A DNA stretch of 64,000 nucleotides from Wolinella succinogenes DSM 1740 (GCF_000196135.1 NC_005090.1:1932001-1996000); one strand, 5' to 3'; positions 29,564 through 38,813 are shown, numbered from the stretch's first letter. Notes: generated from the sequence alone by a model not told the origin. Made by a program: numbers and translations.

Positions 29564-30132
29564 AGGAGTCCCTTGGTGCTAGGAGTGCCGATTCTTGGGT
29601 TTTGGGTGCAGGCTCGCCTCATCGCCACAGCCAGAGCTTTGAAAGCCGCCTCAATGAGGTGATGGCGGTTCTTTCCACGCTTTTGGACAATATGGAGGCT
29701 CAAACCTGCGTTAAAAGCCAATGCGCGGAAAAACTCCTCGGCCAGCTCCGCGTCAAACTCTCCCACCGCCCCTTCGATCGTCATATCAAAAACCAAAAAA
29801 GGACGATTGCTCACATCCAAATCACACTCCACGCAAGACTCATCCATCACCACCGAAGCATTTCCGAAACGCTCGATTCCTTGGGCGGGATAGAGCGATT
29901 CTCTTAGCAATAAGCCAAGGACGATTCCGCAATCCTCCACGCTGTGGTGAGCATCCACCTGCAAATCCCCTTCACACGAGATCTCCAAATCCCACAAAGC
30001 GTGTTTAGCCAAGCTCTCGAGCATATGGTCAAAAAACCCAATTCCCGTCTCTATCTTGGCCACTCCGCTCCCATAAAGCTCTAGGCTGGCCTTGATATTT
30101 GTCTCTTTGGTTGTTCTTGTTATCTCTCTCAT
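29560..30132 (-). CDS. hisB: Imidazoleglycerol-phosphate dehydratase
   Basis: Mn-dependent sixth step of histidine biosynthesis, monofunctional form of 190 aa. The paired histidine motifs DAHHSVEDCGI and the C-terminal KRGKNRHHLIEAAFK are diagnostic. It is a single his gene inserted between rlpA and kdsC in an envelope operon and is coupled to kdsC. Confidence 0.96.
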   Translation of the reverse strand: MREITRTTKETNIKASLELYGSGVAKIETGIGFFDHMLESLAKHALWDLEISCEGDLQVDAHHSVEDCGIVLGLLLRESLYPAQGIERFGNASVVMDESCVECDLDVSNRPFLVFDMTIEGAVGEFDAELAEEFFRALAFNAGLSLHIVQKRGKNRHHLIEAAFKALAVAMRRACTQNPRIGTPSTKGLL

Positions 30133-30136
30133 TCTC

Positions 30137-30973
30137 TCACTCCGTGATTACAAATGCGCCACTCACGATCTTCTCTCTAGCGATGAAATCTCTCGCCTCC
30201 TCTTCTCCTTTGAATCCTGAGAGCATGACACGATAGATGGGTTTGCCCTCTAGCTCAAACTCCCTAATAACCGCTTTGTAACCTTTCACATCACTGTTTT
30301 GAGCCCTAAAGCGCTCGGCTCCCTCTTTGTTTCTAAAGGCTCCAATTTGCACCAAGAATCGGCTAAGCTCAACACTTTTTTCCACCTTGCCCACTTTAAA
30401 CTCTTTGGAGTTCATCGCCTCTTTGGGGAGCTCTTTGGTCGCATCGCTTGAAATAATACCGCTAAAGCCAAGCACTTCCACCACAACAGGGGCGGTTCCT
30501 TTGGTGACCATATCAATCTCTTTAGCTGCCGTGTTGGAGAGGTCGATGATTCTTCCCTCCACAAAAGGCCCTCGGTCGTTGATTCTCACGATGGTGCTCT
30601 TGCCATTCTCGCGGTTGGTCACCTTCACGATGGTGTTCATTGGAAAAGTTTTGTGAGCTGCGGTTCGAGCGTACATGCTGTAAGTTTCGCCGTTGGAGGT
30701 CTTTTTGCCATGAAAATTGGGGCCATACCAGCTTGCAATCCCCATGGACTTCTCTCCCACATCCACATGACTAGGATAGTACCATTTGCCATCAATCTGA
30801 TAGGGGCGCATGGTGGCTCGATGCATTTGCGGCGTGTCTTTGATCTCTGTTGAATCGCCTCTTAATGGTCCCTCTCCATAGGTGCGGCTAGGTCCATAGC
30901 TGGTTTTAAAAGAGCACCCCGTCCAAAAAAGGAGAGGGAGCAGAAAAAGAAGAATCTTAATGGGCAAGGACAA
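30137..30973 (-). CDS. rlpA: RlpA-family lipoprotein with SPOR domain
   Basis: Septal-ring lytic transglycosylase RlpA, 278 aa. A lipoprotein signal ends LPLLFWTGC. The double-psi beta-barrel (about residues 75-165) has GIASWYGPNFHGKKTSNGE and RINDRGPF with the catalytic Asp. A C-terminal SPOR domain (FLVQIGAFRNKEGAERF) would bind denuded glycan. The start is TTG behind GGAG, inside the end of mltD. Confidence 0.93.
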   Translation of the reverse strand: MSLPIKILLFLLPLLFWTGCSFKTSYGPSRTYGEGPLRGDSTEIKDTPQMHRATMRPYQIDGKWYYPSHVDVGEKSMGIASWYGPNFHGKKTSNGETYSMYARTAAHKTFPMNTIVKVTNRENGKSTIVRINDRGPFVEGRIIDLSNTAAKEIDMVTKGTAPVVVEVLGFSGIISSDATKELPKEAMNSKEFKVGKVEKSVELSRFLVQIGAFRNKEGAERFRAQNSDVKGYKAVIREFELEGKPIYRVMLSGFKGEEEARDFIAREKIVSGAFVITE

Positions 30974-32177
30974 GCTTCACTCCTGCCTCTAAGAGATTGT
31001 GCTGGAGGTTGTTGAGCCTCTTTAAATTCTCGATGGAGACGTTGAAGCGCTTGGAGATCGATTCGACGGTGTCACCCTGCTTGGTCACATACTCTTTGAG
31101 ATTGGAGGCACTTTTGAGCACGGGGATAATAAGGCGCTGATTGAGAGAGAGTGCGGCACTTTTGAGATCATTGGCGATCTTGATCTCTTGAAGGGTGGTG
31201 CCATATCGCTTGGCCAAAGAGGCGAGTGTGTCCCCTTTTTGGACGCTATGGACAATAAACATTTCTGAAGTGCCATGGCTTTCGGGGCGATAGTTCTGCT
31301 TGAAAGAGGCGAGTCGATCATAGGGGAGATAGACACTATACTCCTTTTTACCAGGCGGAGTGAAAGAATATTTAAAGTGGCGATTGAACTGCTTGAGCTC
31401 CTCAAGGCTCATACCCGCCCCCTCGGCGACCTTGTAGAGGTGAGTACCCGCTTTAACCTTCACCGTCGCGATAGTGGTGGTCGCGCCTCGATTGAGAAAG
31501 TGCTCATAGTCGGAGCTTTTCAACATATCCACACTATGAAACATCATCGAGATAGAGAGAATCTTGCGGATGTAGTTGCGGCTTTCGCGGGGGAGATATT
31601 TTTTATCAGGATCCAAAAGAACACTAAGCTCATCGCTTCCCGCCTGTGCTATCGCCTTTTGGAGACGACCCTCGCCACAATTGTAGGCAATCGCAGCTAG
31701 ATACCACTTTCCAAACATCCCATGGAGATTCTTAAGGTAGGTGATCGCCGCCTCGGTGGAACGAATGGGGTCACGCCGTTCATCCACAAACTCATCGATT
31801 CGAAGACCAATGATTTGAGCGGTTTTGGGCATAAATTGCCAAAGACCTGAGGCTTTTTTAGGCGAAAAAGCGCGAACCGAAAATTCCGATTCCGCCATGG
31901 CGAGATAGAGAAATTCTTGAGGAATCTCTGCTTTGATAATCATCTCTTTGAGCAAGGGCACAAAGTCATACGCCTCATCATAGCGCCTCATGAGGTGATC
32001 TTTTTTGAGATCACTCACGAGTGCATTTTTCATATCAAGGAAGTTTTGGTCATAGAGAAAAGAGGGGTCAACGCCAAAAGTCTCCAAGACCAACTCATCG
32101 CGATTGTTGTAGGTCGAGTTTTTGAAAGACGCCAAAAGGGTGGAGGCCAGTAGCATCAGGTAAAACAGTGCTTTCAA
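30957..32177 (-). CDS. mltD: Membrane-bound lytic murein transglycosylase D
   Basis: Goose-lysozyme-like SLT enzyme of 406 aa that cleaves peptidoglycan glycan strands. After a short hydrophobic leader, the catalytic Glu lies in MAESEF, followed by KASGLWQFMPKTAQ and AYNCGEGRLQ. Two clear LysM repeats (VQKGDTLASLAKRYGTT, KQGDTVESISKRFNVS) and a weaker third occur in the C-terminal half. The start is TTG with AAGGA five bases upstream. A -10 element lies about 56 bases upstream. Confidence 0.94.
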   Translation of the reverse strand: MKALFYLMLLASTLLASFKNSTYNNRDELVLETFGVDPSFLYDQNFLDMKNALVSDLKKDHLMRRYDEAYDFVPLLKEMIIKAEIPQEFLYLAMAESEFSVRAFSPKKASGLWQFMPKTAQIIGLRIDEFVDERRDPIRSTEAAITYLKNLHGMFGKWYLAAIAYNCGEGRLQKAIAQAGSDELSVLLDPDKKYLPRESRNYIRKILSISMMFHSVDMLKSSDYEHFLNRGATTTIATVKVKAGTHLYKVAEGAGMSLEELKQFNRHFKYSFTPPGKKEYSVYLPYDRLASFKQNYRPESHGTSEMFIVHSVQKGDTLASLAKRYGTTLQEIKIANDLKSAALSLNQRLIIPVLKSASNLKEYVTKQGDTVESISKRFNVSIENLKRLNNLQHNLLEAGVKLVLAH

Positions 32178-32232
32178 TGGTTTCCTTGTTGGTGGTTTCT
32201 AGATAATGGGTGCAGATTTTTCGTAATTTTTG

Positions 32233-32238
32233 ATTATA
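32233..32238 (-). promoter_or_regulatory. -10 element upstream of mltD
   Basis: TATAAT on the minus strand in the 77-base gap between tatD and mltD, about 55 bases before the mltD TTG. It probably adds a promoter for mltD-rlpA-hisB-kdsC and beyond. Confidence 0.45.
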
Positions 32239-32254
32239 CTTTGGCAATCTTAAA

Positions 32255-33031
32255 TTAACTCGCCAGCTCCTTGAATAGGCATTTAGCGTTCTCATCGGTC
32301 ACTTTTTGAATCTCCTCCACACTCTTCCCTAAAACCTCCGCCATCTTTTGAGCAACCAAAGGGATGTAGCTTGGCTCATTGCGACTTCCTCGATGGGGAT
32401 GAGGGGTGAGATAGGGGGCATCTGTCTCCAAAAGAAGTCGATCCAATGGAATCTTAGAGAGCACCTCCAAAAGTCTCCTAGCGTTTTTAAAGGTGAGTAC
32501 CCCGCCAATTCCATAGTAGAAATCTTGAGGGGCGAGTCCTAGAAGAATCGCATCCGCGTTGTAACAATGCAAAACCCCCCTAAGCCCCTCCTTGTGCTGC
32601 CAAAGCATCTCAAAGCTATCGTTTGAGGCTTCTCTAATGTGAACGATGAGCGGCTTTTGATGGGCCTTAGCTAGAGCAATTTGGCGCAAAAAAACCTCTT
32701 TTTGGAGTGCCTTTTCTGCCTCTCTCTCTTCGCTCTCGCCCTCCAAGCGATAGTAGTCAAGCCCGCACTCTCCCACGGCGATACATCGGGGATGCTTTAG
32801 CGCCTCCACAAGACGCTTCTCATCATACTCTTTGGCATGATAGGGGTGAACCCCTGCAGCAAAATAGACCTCTTTGAAGCGCTCGCTCAAGGCTTGGGCG
32901 CGATTTAGGTCTTCAATATCTGCTCCAGGAATCACAAAGCGCTCCACCCCCAAAGAGAGGGCCCGCTCAATCACCTCGGCGATATCTTCTTTATAGCTTG
33001 CATCGTCCAAATGACAGTGGGTGTCAATCAA
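32255..33031 (-). CDS. tatD: TatD-family metal-dependent hydrolase/DNase
   Basis: TIM-barrel hydrolase of 258 aa with the metal motifs DTHCHLDD, GECGLDYYR, HIREA, HCY and ETDAPYL in the expected order. Members are 3'-5' DNases or related hydrolases. TTG start; AAGGAG lies upstream. It follows a small coiled-coil gene by four bases. Confidence 0.94.
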   Translation of the reverse strand: MIDTHCHLDDASYKEDIAEVIERALSLGVERFVIPGADIEDLNRAQALSERFKEVYFAAGVHPYHAKEYDEKRLVEALKHPRCIAVGECGLDYYRLEGESEEREAEKALQKEVFLRQIALAKAHQKPLIVHIREASNDSFEMLWQHKEGLRGVLHCYNADAILLGLAPQDFYYGIGGVLTFKNARRLLEVLSKIPLDRLLLETDAPYLTPHPHRGSRNEPSYIPLVAQKMAEVLGKSVEEIQKVTDENAKCLFKELAS

Positions 33032-33035
33032 ATCT

Positions 33036-33281
33036 CTACTCTCCTTTTCTTAAGCTTCCTAGCCTCTCGCTATAGTTCAGATTGAGCGCTTCTAGCTCCT
33101 CGATATAGCGCTCTAAATACTCTTTATAATCCTCCATCAGCTCTTGCATCACCAAATACTCCGCAGGACTTTTGGAGCTATATTGCAGTTTTAATATTTT
33201 GCTCTGCAGGGCGGAGAGCCTCTCATTGAGGCGACATGAGGCGCGGCCAATCTCTTGGGGTATCTGATCGCAAGCATTCAT
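33036..33281 (-). CDS. Small coiled-coil hypothetical protein
   Basis: An 81-residue, charged, helical protein with heptad-like leucine spacing, predicted coiled coil and no membrane segment. I do not recognise it. The start at 33281 is set by a strong AAGGAGGGGGG a few bases upstream; the frame is open 44 codons further, but that sequence is probably the divergent promoter region. It is just upstream of tatD. Confidence 0.7.
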   Translation of the reverse strand: MNACDQIPQEIGRASCRLNERLSALQSKILKLQYSSKSPAEYLVMQELMEDYKEYLERYIEELEALNLNYSERLGSLRKGE

Positions 33282-33427
33282 CTTCCCCCCTCCTTCACAA
33301 GGCGCGGCATTGAACAGTCTCTCGAATTTAGGCGTTACTATAGCGCACGCTTCTTTTGCCTCCCCTTTGAGAGAATGTGATAGAATCGCTCCAACTCCTC
33401 TAGAATCTTTCATAACAAGGAGACTTT

Positions 33428-34036
33428 TTGTTCACTGGACTCATCCGAGAGCTCGCCGAGGTGGGCTCTCTTCATGACTCTTCACTCAAAATTCGCGCCA
33501 ACCATACGCCAAAGATCGGCGACAGCATCGCGATTAATGGCGCGTGCCTCACGGTCGTCTCGCTTTTTGATGGGGGTTTTGAGGTGGAACTGAGCGAAGA
33601 GACACGCCGCAAAGTCGCCACTCAAAACTACCATGGCAGGGTCCACATGGAGCCCGCCATGAGACTTCAAGATCGCCTTGAGGGGCATATCGTGCAGGGC
33701 CATATTGATGGAATTGGAACTCTCACGAAAATTCAAAAACACCCCATGGGTAGCGACTTTTTCATCGAGGCTCCTTCGGAGGTGTTGCGCTACATTATCC
33801 CCAAAGGAAGTGTGGCTATTGATGGCGTGAGCCTCACGGTCAATGAGGTTTTAAGTGATTCTTTCCGACTCACCCTCATCCCTCATACGCTCACCTCCAC
33901 CCTTTTTGGAGACTACTCCATTGGACGCAAGGTGAACATCGAGACCGATATATTGGTTCGCTCCATAGCCCATCTCTTAGGGAGAAGAGATTCTCTTTCG
34001 TGGGCAGAGGTCGATTCGATATTGATGAGCTACTAG
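33428..34036 (+). CDS. ribE: Riboflavin synthase alpha chain
   Basis: Dismutes 6,7-dimethyl-8-ribityllumazine to riboflavin. The 202-residue protein has the N-terminal MFTGLIRE and two lumazine-binding repeats (GDSIAINGACLTVV and GSVAIDGVSLTVNEV). The start is TTG at 33428 with AAGGAG six bases upstream. A -10-like TAGAAT is at 33381-33386. No FMN riboswitch was seen. Confidence 0.95.
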   Translation: MFTGLIRELAEVGSLHDSSLKIRANHTPKIGDSIAINGACLTVVSLFDGGFEVELSEETRRKVATQNYHGRVHMEPAMRLQDRLEGHIVQGHIDGIGTLTKIQKHPMGSDFFIEAPSEVLRYIIPKGSVAIDGVSLTVNEVLSDSFRLTLIPHTLTSTLFGDYSIGRKVNIETDILVRSIAHLLGRRDSLSWAEVDSILMSY

Positions 34037-34038
34037 CC

Positions 34039-34308
34039 ATGCCTCCCCTACCCAAAGCCGCCGCCCTTGCTTATGACTCACAAAAACAGCGCGCACCCAA
34101 GCTTCTAGCCAAAGGAAAGGGAATTATCGCTGAGAGAATTATTGAACGAGCCAGAGAGCTTGAGATTCCCCTTTTTCAAAATGAGCTTCTCGTCAACTCT
34201 CTTTTAGAGTCGCCGCTAGATCAAGAGATCCCCCCTGCTCTATACAAGGCAGTGGTGGAGGTCTTTGTTTGGCTCTGCAAAAGTGAGCAAAAAGCCCAGC
34301 TCTCCTAA
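34039..34308 (+). CDS. FlhB C-terminal paralogue (FlhB2/FlhX-like)
   Basis: An 89-residue protein matching only the cytoplasmic C-terminal domain of FlhB/YscU export-switch proteins (AAALAYDSQKQRAPKLLAKGKG, IPLFQNELLVNSLL). It lacks the membrane domain and begins just after the position of the NPTH autocleavage site. Such stand-alone domains are known in Helicobacter, where they can partly replace FlhB-C. The ATG follows ribE by two bases, so it is in the ribE transcript. Confidence 0.88.
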   Translation: MPPLPKAAALAYDSQKQRAPKLLAKGKGIIAERIIERARELEIPLFQNELLVNSLLESPLDQEIPPALYKAVVEVFVWLCKSEQKAQLS

Positions 34309-34315
34309 AAAGTGG

Positions 34316-35383
34316 CTACAGGCGTGCGAGTCGTCTCCAAAAAAAGAGAGCCAAAGCTGTCCAAAGAATCATCGGAATCAAAAGGCTCACCTCAGGGTGG
34401 ATAAACCCGCTCATGGAGAGCCTAGAGAGCGCAAAAAAGAGCCCCCAAAACAAAAGAACTCCAAGAATCGCGGCAAATACGATAATAGCAAGATTCCCAT
34501 AGCGCATCGTGATGGGCATATAGTAGGCGACTAACACCATGCACAGAGGAGCAAAAAAGGGAAAGAGCACCAAAGAGTAGAGAATTCCACGAATCTTTTG
34601 GGAGTTCACCTGTTGCTCCAAAAGAAGCGACATCGATTCGATAGCATCGATGATAGAGACTGCTCCGTGACGCTCATAAATGCTATCAAGAATCCTTGGA
34701 CGAAACCCCTCCAAAACCTCCATAAAGTCGACTTTCTCCACCTCTAGAGGCGAGCCTCCAAGTGTGAGCTCAGAGGGGATGGTCATCACCATCGCCTCAT
34801 TGAGGCGCCAATGATTATCCACAAAGCGTGCCTCTTTGGCCTCGATCCATTGGGCGACCCGATCCCCTTCGAGGCGATAAACCTTCACCCCTTCTGCCTT
34901 TTGCAAAAGAGGGTAGATTTTATCAAAATAGATGTAGCTGTCATGGTATTTCACAAAGAGCTCTCGCTTGAAGTTGCCCACATAGCCTTGATCAAGGATG
35001 GTGTCCACCCTCTCTTTGGCGTAGGCAAAGGGGGTGGCATTGAGCACAATAAATCCGAATGTGAAAAGGAGGGCAATCCCCAAAAGAGGGGTGGTGATTT
35101 GGCGCTTGGAGTAGCCAATAGAGAGGAGGGCGGTGAGCTCATTGGTGCGCAATAGCACCACAAAAAGAAGAATCTGCGCCAACACCAATGCGATGGGCAA
35201 AATGAAATTGAGTGCATAAAGCGCATCATAGACGACAAAAAGAACAACTAAATTGGCTGAAGGGGGAAGCTCTTCGGCAAATTTCAACAGATCGATTCCG
35301 ACAAAGAAGGTCTCAAGGGCTAAAAGAAGGATAAAAAAGTATTTAAGATAGAGCGCCCCCAAAAAGCGAAATGCTAAGCTCAC
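34316..35383 (-). CDS. lptG: LptF/LptG-family permease
   Basis: Inner-membrane permease of the LPS ABC exporter, 355 aa. Six hydrophobic helices split three and three around a large periplasmic domain (about 95-270). The motif TNELTALLSIGYSKRQI near helix 3 is the coupling-helix region of LptF/G. The assignment to LptG rather than LptF is tentative and rests on the pth-lptG order seen in Helicobacter. It starts at GTG overlapping pth. lptB is at 55.3 kb and lptA/C at 28 kb. Confidence 0.85.
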   Translation of the reverse strand: MSLAFRFLGALYLKYFFILLLALETFFVGIDLLKFAEELPPSANLVVLFVVYDALYALNFILPIALVLAQILLFVVLLRTNELTALLSIGYSKRQITTPLLGIALLFTFGFIVLNATPFAYAKERVDTILDQGYVGNFKRELFVKYHDSYIYFDKIYPLLQKAEGVKVYRLEGDRVAQWIEAKEARFVDNHWRLNEAMVMTIPSELTLGGSPLEVEKVDFMEVLEGFRPRILDSIYERHGAVSIIDAIESMSLLLEQQVNSQKIRGILYSLVLFPFFAPLCMVLVAYYMPITMRYGNLAIIVFAAILGVLLFWGLFFALSRLSMSGFIHPEVSLLIPMILWTALALFFWRRLARL

Positions 35384-35958
35384 ACCTTCTCCTTGGGGGT
35401 TGAGGGCTTAAGAGAGTAGCGCGAAACCAATCGATCCCACTCCATCTTCCCTTCCAAGAAGCTCTCAATCGCCTCTTTGGCATGGGGGAAAAGTCGCTCT
35501 TCTAGCTCCTGCTCCTCCTCTTGGCTAAATCTTGCCAACACATAATCAGCAACCTCCCACCCCAAAGGAGGCTTGCCAATCCCTATCCTCAGTCGATAAT
35601 AGTCATTGCCTAGAAGCTTATCAAGCGATTTAAGTCCATTATGCCCCCCATTCCCCCCTCCACGCTTCAAGCGAATCGCTCCAAAGGGAAGATCAAGATC
35701 ATCATGAATAACAAGGATTTTTTCGGGCTTATAGAAAGTGGAGACGGGGAGGGCTGATTCTCCTGAGAGATTCATGTAGGTGGTGGGCTTGAGAAAGAGG
35801 TTCTCGCCCTCTTTGTGAAGCTCACCCTTAAAGGTGCTCTTGGTCGCATTCAAGGCCGACCGACGCTCTAAAAGTGCATCGATGACCCTAAATCCAATAT
35901 TGTGGCGGGTGCTTTCGTATGTTTTGCCTGGATTCCCAAGCCCTACAACTAACACCAT
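35380..35958 (-). CDS. pth: Peptidyl-tRNA hydrolase
   Basis: Releases tRNA from drop-off peptidyl-tRNA. The 192-residue protein has VVGLGNPGKTYESTRHNIGF with the catalytic His, KPTTYMNLSGES, and HDDLDLPFG. It lies between rplY and lptG in one operon. Confidence 0.96.
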   Translation of the reverse strand: MVLVVGLGNPGKTYESTRHNIGFRVIDALLERRSALNATKSTFKGELHKEGENLFLKPTTYMNLSGESALPVSTFYKPEKILVIHDDLDLPFGAIRLKRGGGNGGHNGLKSLDKLLGNDYYRLRIGIGKPPLGWEVADYVLARFSQEEEQELEERLFPHAKEAIESFLEGKMEWDRLVSRYSLKPSTPKEKV

Positions 35959-35975
35959 CGCGCTGACTTCAAAGC

Positions 35976-36512
35976 TTACTTCGCTTTGATGACGCCTACG
36001 ATGGCCACGCTCTCTTTTTCAATCACCTTGACATTAGGAAGCTCAGGTAGATCTCGCACCAAAATCGCATCGCCCACATCCAAATCGCTCACGTCAAGCT
36101 CATAGCTTGCAGGAAGATTCTCAGGAGAGCACTTCACTTTCACGCGCTTTTTAGAGAGGATGAGAACGCCTTTGTTCTTAAGTCCTTTAGCGCTTCCTGC
36201 TGTCTTAACAGGCACAAGGAACTTGGTCTCAACACCAGGCTGAACCAACATCAAATCAACGTGCAAAAGGTCACTCGTGATGGGGTCTTTTTGATACTCC
36301 TGAACCACCACATTAATCTCTTTGCCACCGACTTTCACGGGGAAAATGATATTTGTTTTGCTCTTTACGGCTCGAATAAAATCATTTTTTTTGAAGGCAC
36401 AATGGGTGTTCTCTTGACCTTTGCCGTAAATGTTGGCAATTAGATAACCATCGTTTCTCAAAGCCTTCACTGCAGACTTGGAAATACTCTCTCTAATTAT
36501 TCCCTCTAACAT
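35976..36512 (-). CDS. rplY: 50S ribosomal protein L25/Ctc
   Basis: 5S-rRNA-binding ribosomal protein of the long Ctc form, 178 aa, with the N-terminal L25 domain and C-terminal TL5-like domain. The start is the ATG at 36512, with AAAGGA six bases upstream and MLEGIIRES as in relatives; the 15 upstream codons in frame lie in the leader. It heads the rplY-pth-lptG operon. Confidence 0.93.
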   Translation of the reverse strand: MLEGIIRESISKSAVKALRNDGYLIANIYGKGQENTHCAFKKNDFIRAVKSKTNIIFPVKVGGKEINVVVQEYQKDPITSDLLHVDLMLVQPGVETKFLVPVKTAGSAKGLKNKGVLILSKKRVKVKCSPENLPASYELDVSDLDVGDAILVRDLPELPNVKVIEKESVAIVGVIKAK

Positions 36513-36569
36513 GGAAATTCCTTTATTTTTGGTTGTTGATTTCCTTTTTTCATGCAAAAAAAGTCGGTC

Positions 36570-36575
36570 ATTATA
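36570..36575 (-). promoter_or_regulatory. -10 element of the rplY operon
   Basis: TATAAT on the minus strand, preceded by a T-rich stretch (GGCTTTTTCGC) as in Campylobacterota sigma-70 promoters, 58 bases before the rplY start. Confidence 0.55.
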
Positions 36576-36607
36576 GCGAAAAAGCCTAAATATCGCCTAA
36601 AATTCAG

Positions 36608-37594
36608 CTATTTCAAAGAAGCCAAAAGCGAGGTGAACGATTCTTTAAAGAGCGTCAACCCCTCGGAGAGAAGCTCATCACAAAGCGCCTCCATCTCCAC
36701 GCCCGCCCTTTGGACCTCTGCCCAAAAGCGCTCCTCTTCTTCTAGAGAGGGGATCGGCTGGGGCGTGGGATTGCCCTCCTTGACAAAGGCTTTGATGGTC
36801 TCTAACGGAGCGGTGTTGACACTGTGAGCATGAAGAAGTCGATCCACATAGTGACTAGGAGGGAGCACTCCCCCTTTCACGCCCGTGCTAGCAAACAAGG
36901 CGCGAACTCCCTTGAGTTGAGCCTTTTGGATGTGGCGATAGATTCTCTGCGCGTTTTTGATTCCCAGCTCCCCCTCACTCATGCCTGCGGCTTTGAGTTT
37001 CGCATCCGCCTTACGATCCAATCGAGAGACAAAGATGCTAATCACGGCATAGGGCGCCTTATCGCTCTTGGCGTAGCCTCGGGTAAACGCATCAAGACAC
37101 GCTTTGGCTTGCTCCAAAGAGAAGATGAGTGTCGCATTGACAGAGATTCCTTTGGCCATCAATGCCTCCATCACCTCATAGCCCGCTTGAGTCGCAGGAA
37201 TCTTGATCATCACATTAGAATGCCCTATCGCCTGATAGAGTCGCTCCCCCTCTTCAATAGAGCCCTTGGCATCATCACACAAAAGAGGATCCACTTCAAT
37301 ACTCACCCAACCATCTTCGGGGTTTTGAGCATGCAGGGGAGCCAAAAGCTCGGCCGCTCTAGCGATGTCTTGAATGGCAAGTGCCTCATAGATCTTTTTG
37401 GAGGGCTGCCCTTTGAGTGCCCCAATAGAATCTTTATAGGCACTTGAGGTGGTGAAGGAGTTTTGAAAAATCGCTGGATTGCTTGTGGCCCCTTTGATGA
37501 TTCCCTGCTCAATGAGCTCCAAAAATCCCTTCTCCAAAAAGTCTCGCTCGATGAAGTCACACCAGAGCGAAAAGCCGATCTCTTCTAGTTTCAT
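36608..37594 (-). CDS. tal: Transaldolase
   Basis: Pentose-phosphate enzyme transferring a dihydroxyacetone unit, 328 aa. The GATSNPAIF block at the start and the Schiff-base lysine in VMIKIPAT are clear. AAGGAGAGAG precedes the ATG. It follows serB by 18 bases, as in Campylobacter. Confidence 0.95.
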   Translation of the reverse strand: MKLEEIGFSLWCDFIERDFLEKGFLELIEQGIIKGATSNPAIFQNSFTTSSAYKDSIGALKGQPSKKIYEALAIQDIARAAELLAPLHAQNPEDGWVSIEVDPLLCDDAKGSIEEGERLYQAIGHSNVMIKIPATQAGYEVMEALMAKGISVNATLIFSLEQAKACLDAFTRGYAKSDKAPYAVISIFVSRLDRKADAKLKAAGMSEGELGIKNAQRIYRHIQKAQLKGVRALFASTGVKGGVLPPSHYVDRLLHAHSVNTAPLETIKAFVKEGNPTPQPIPSLEEEERFWAEVQRAGVEMEALCDELLSEGLTLFKESFTSLLASLK

Positions 37595-37612
37595 TCTCTC
37601 TCCTTGAGGTTT

Positions 37613-38233
37613 TTAAAGATGGGCAAGAATTTCGCGCAAATCTTTCTTTTCGATAATAATATTGGCCTTTTCCCTAAGAATGGGCTTGGCGCAAAAAGCG
37701 ACTCTCTGTTTAGCAAAAGGAAACATGGAGGCATCATTAGCTCCATCCCCCACGGCCATCGTGAGCTCGGGAGAGATTCCTAAAAGACGCTGGAGCGTCT
37801 GCATCATCTCGCCCTTGGATGACCCAAACATCATCTCGCCCCCCACTTCTCCCGTGAGTTTTCCCTCTTTGTGGTGCAAAATATTGCTGAAATCAGCATC
37901 TAGCCCCAAGGTTTCGCGCGCCTTAGAGGTGGCGTTTTTAAAACCTCCGCTAAAGACAACCACCTTATAATCACGCCGCTTTAGCTCTTGAATAAGCTCT
38001 TTGGCTCCCTCCATCAAGGTTAGATTGGCGCAAATCTCCTCAACCAAAGAGAGCTCCATCCCCCTAAGAAGTGCCACGCGACGCTTAAGGCTCTCATAAA
38101 AATCCAAGCCCCCCTCCATGGCCCCCTTGGTGATTCTATCCACCTCTTCCCCTACGCCATAATGGTGCGCCAAAATATCAATCGTCTCACCATCCATTAG
38201 CGTCGAATCAAAATCAAAAACCGCCAATTTCAT
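37613..38233 (-). CDS. serB: Phosphoserine phosphatase
   Basis: HAD phosphatase for the last step of serine synthesis, 206 aa. The FDFDSTLMDGE nucleophile motif, VVFSGGF (motif II) and AVGDGANDASM (motif III) are present. The start is ATG 38233 (MKLAVF) or ATG 38239, both behind AAGGA. A weak -10 (TACAAT) is at 38275-38280 on the minus strand. Confidence 0.95.
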   Translation of the reverse strand: MKLAVFDFDSTLMDGETIDILAHHYGVGEEVDRITKGAMEGGLDFYESLKRRVALLRGMELSLVEEICANLTLMEGAKELIQELKRRDYKVVVFSGGFKNATSKARETLGLDADFSNILHHKEGKLTGEVGGEMMFGSSKGEMMQTLQRLLGISPELTMAVGDGANDASMFPFAKQRVAFCAKPILREKANIIIEKKDLREILAHL

Positions 38234-38274
38234 CAACATACTTTCCTTGTTTTTTAGAGGATTTATTTAGGGAT

Positions 38275-38280
38275 ATTGTA
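38275..38280 (-). promoter_or_regulatory. Possible -10 for serB-tal
   Basis: TACAAT on the minus strand in the 85-base gap between cheW and serB, about 40 bases before the start. Confidence 0.3.
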
Positions 38281-38324
38281 GCTATAGGGGGCTGAAGAAA
38301 AGGAGAAGAGAGAGGGGAGAGGAG

Positions 38325-38813
38325 CTAGAATGTCCTCTTTAAAAGCCCCTCGGTTTTGAGAATCGTAATGAGGCGATCCTCTTTTTTGCCGATTCCATAG
38401 ATGATGTTATCATCCTCGCTAATGGTCTCAGGCGTGGGGTCGATACTCGATTCTTTGATGCGCACCGCCTCGGTGAGTCGATCAATCACAAATCCCGCCA
38501 CCTCATCATTGTGTTTAATGACAATATAGCGAGTGTCCTCACTCTGCTTCTCTGCGGGCAGGCTGAATTTCAGGCGAAGATTGATAAGAGGAATCACATT
38601 GCCTCTAAGGTTGAATACTCCTAGCACATAGTTTGGTGTGCCTGGAACTCTCGTGTACTCCAAAGGCTTAATGATCTCCTGAATGCTCAAAATGGGAACC
38701 GCAAACTCCTCTGCACCTACGATAAATCCCACAAGCTGGACGACACTCTCTGCTTCAACGGAGGGCTCTTTGCTCTGCTGCTGCTGTTTAAAAACCTCTT
38801 GCATCCTACTCAT
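38325..38813 (-). CDS. cheW: Chemotaxis coupling protein CheW
   Basis: Adaptor linking chemoreceptors to CheA, 162 aa. A single CheW domain with RVPGTPNYVLGVFNLRGNVIPL is preceded by a Gln-rich N-terminal extension of about 25 residues (FKQQQQSKE). It is the last gene of cheV-cheA-cheW, overlapping the cheA stop by eight bases. Confidence 0.95.
   Translation of the reverse strand: MSRMQEVFKQQQQSKEPSVEAESVVQLVGFIVGAEEFAVPILSIQEIIKPLEYTRVPGTPNYVLGVFNLRGNVIPLINLRLKFSLPAEKQSEDTRYIVIKHNDEVAGFVIDRLTEAVRIKESSIDPTPETISEDDNIIYGIGKKEDRLITILKTEGLLKRTF

Noticed and set aside
33282-33413. N-terminal extension of the small coiled-coil gene
   Set aside because: A very strong ribosome-binding site fits the start at 33281, and the extension looks like non-coding divergent promoter sequence.
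33380-33430. FMN riboswitch ahead of ribE
   Set aside because: The 146-base gap to the divergent gene is too short, and no RFN-type conserved blocks were seen.
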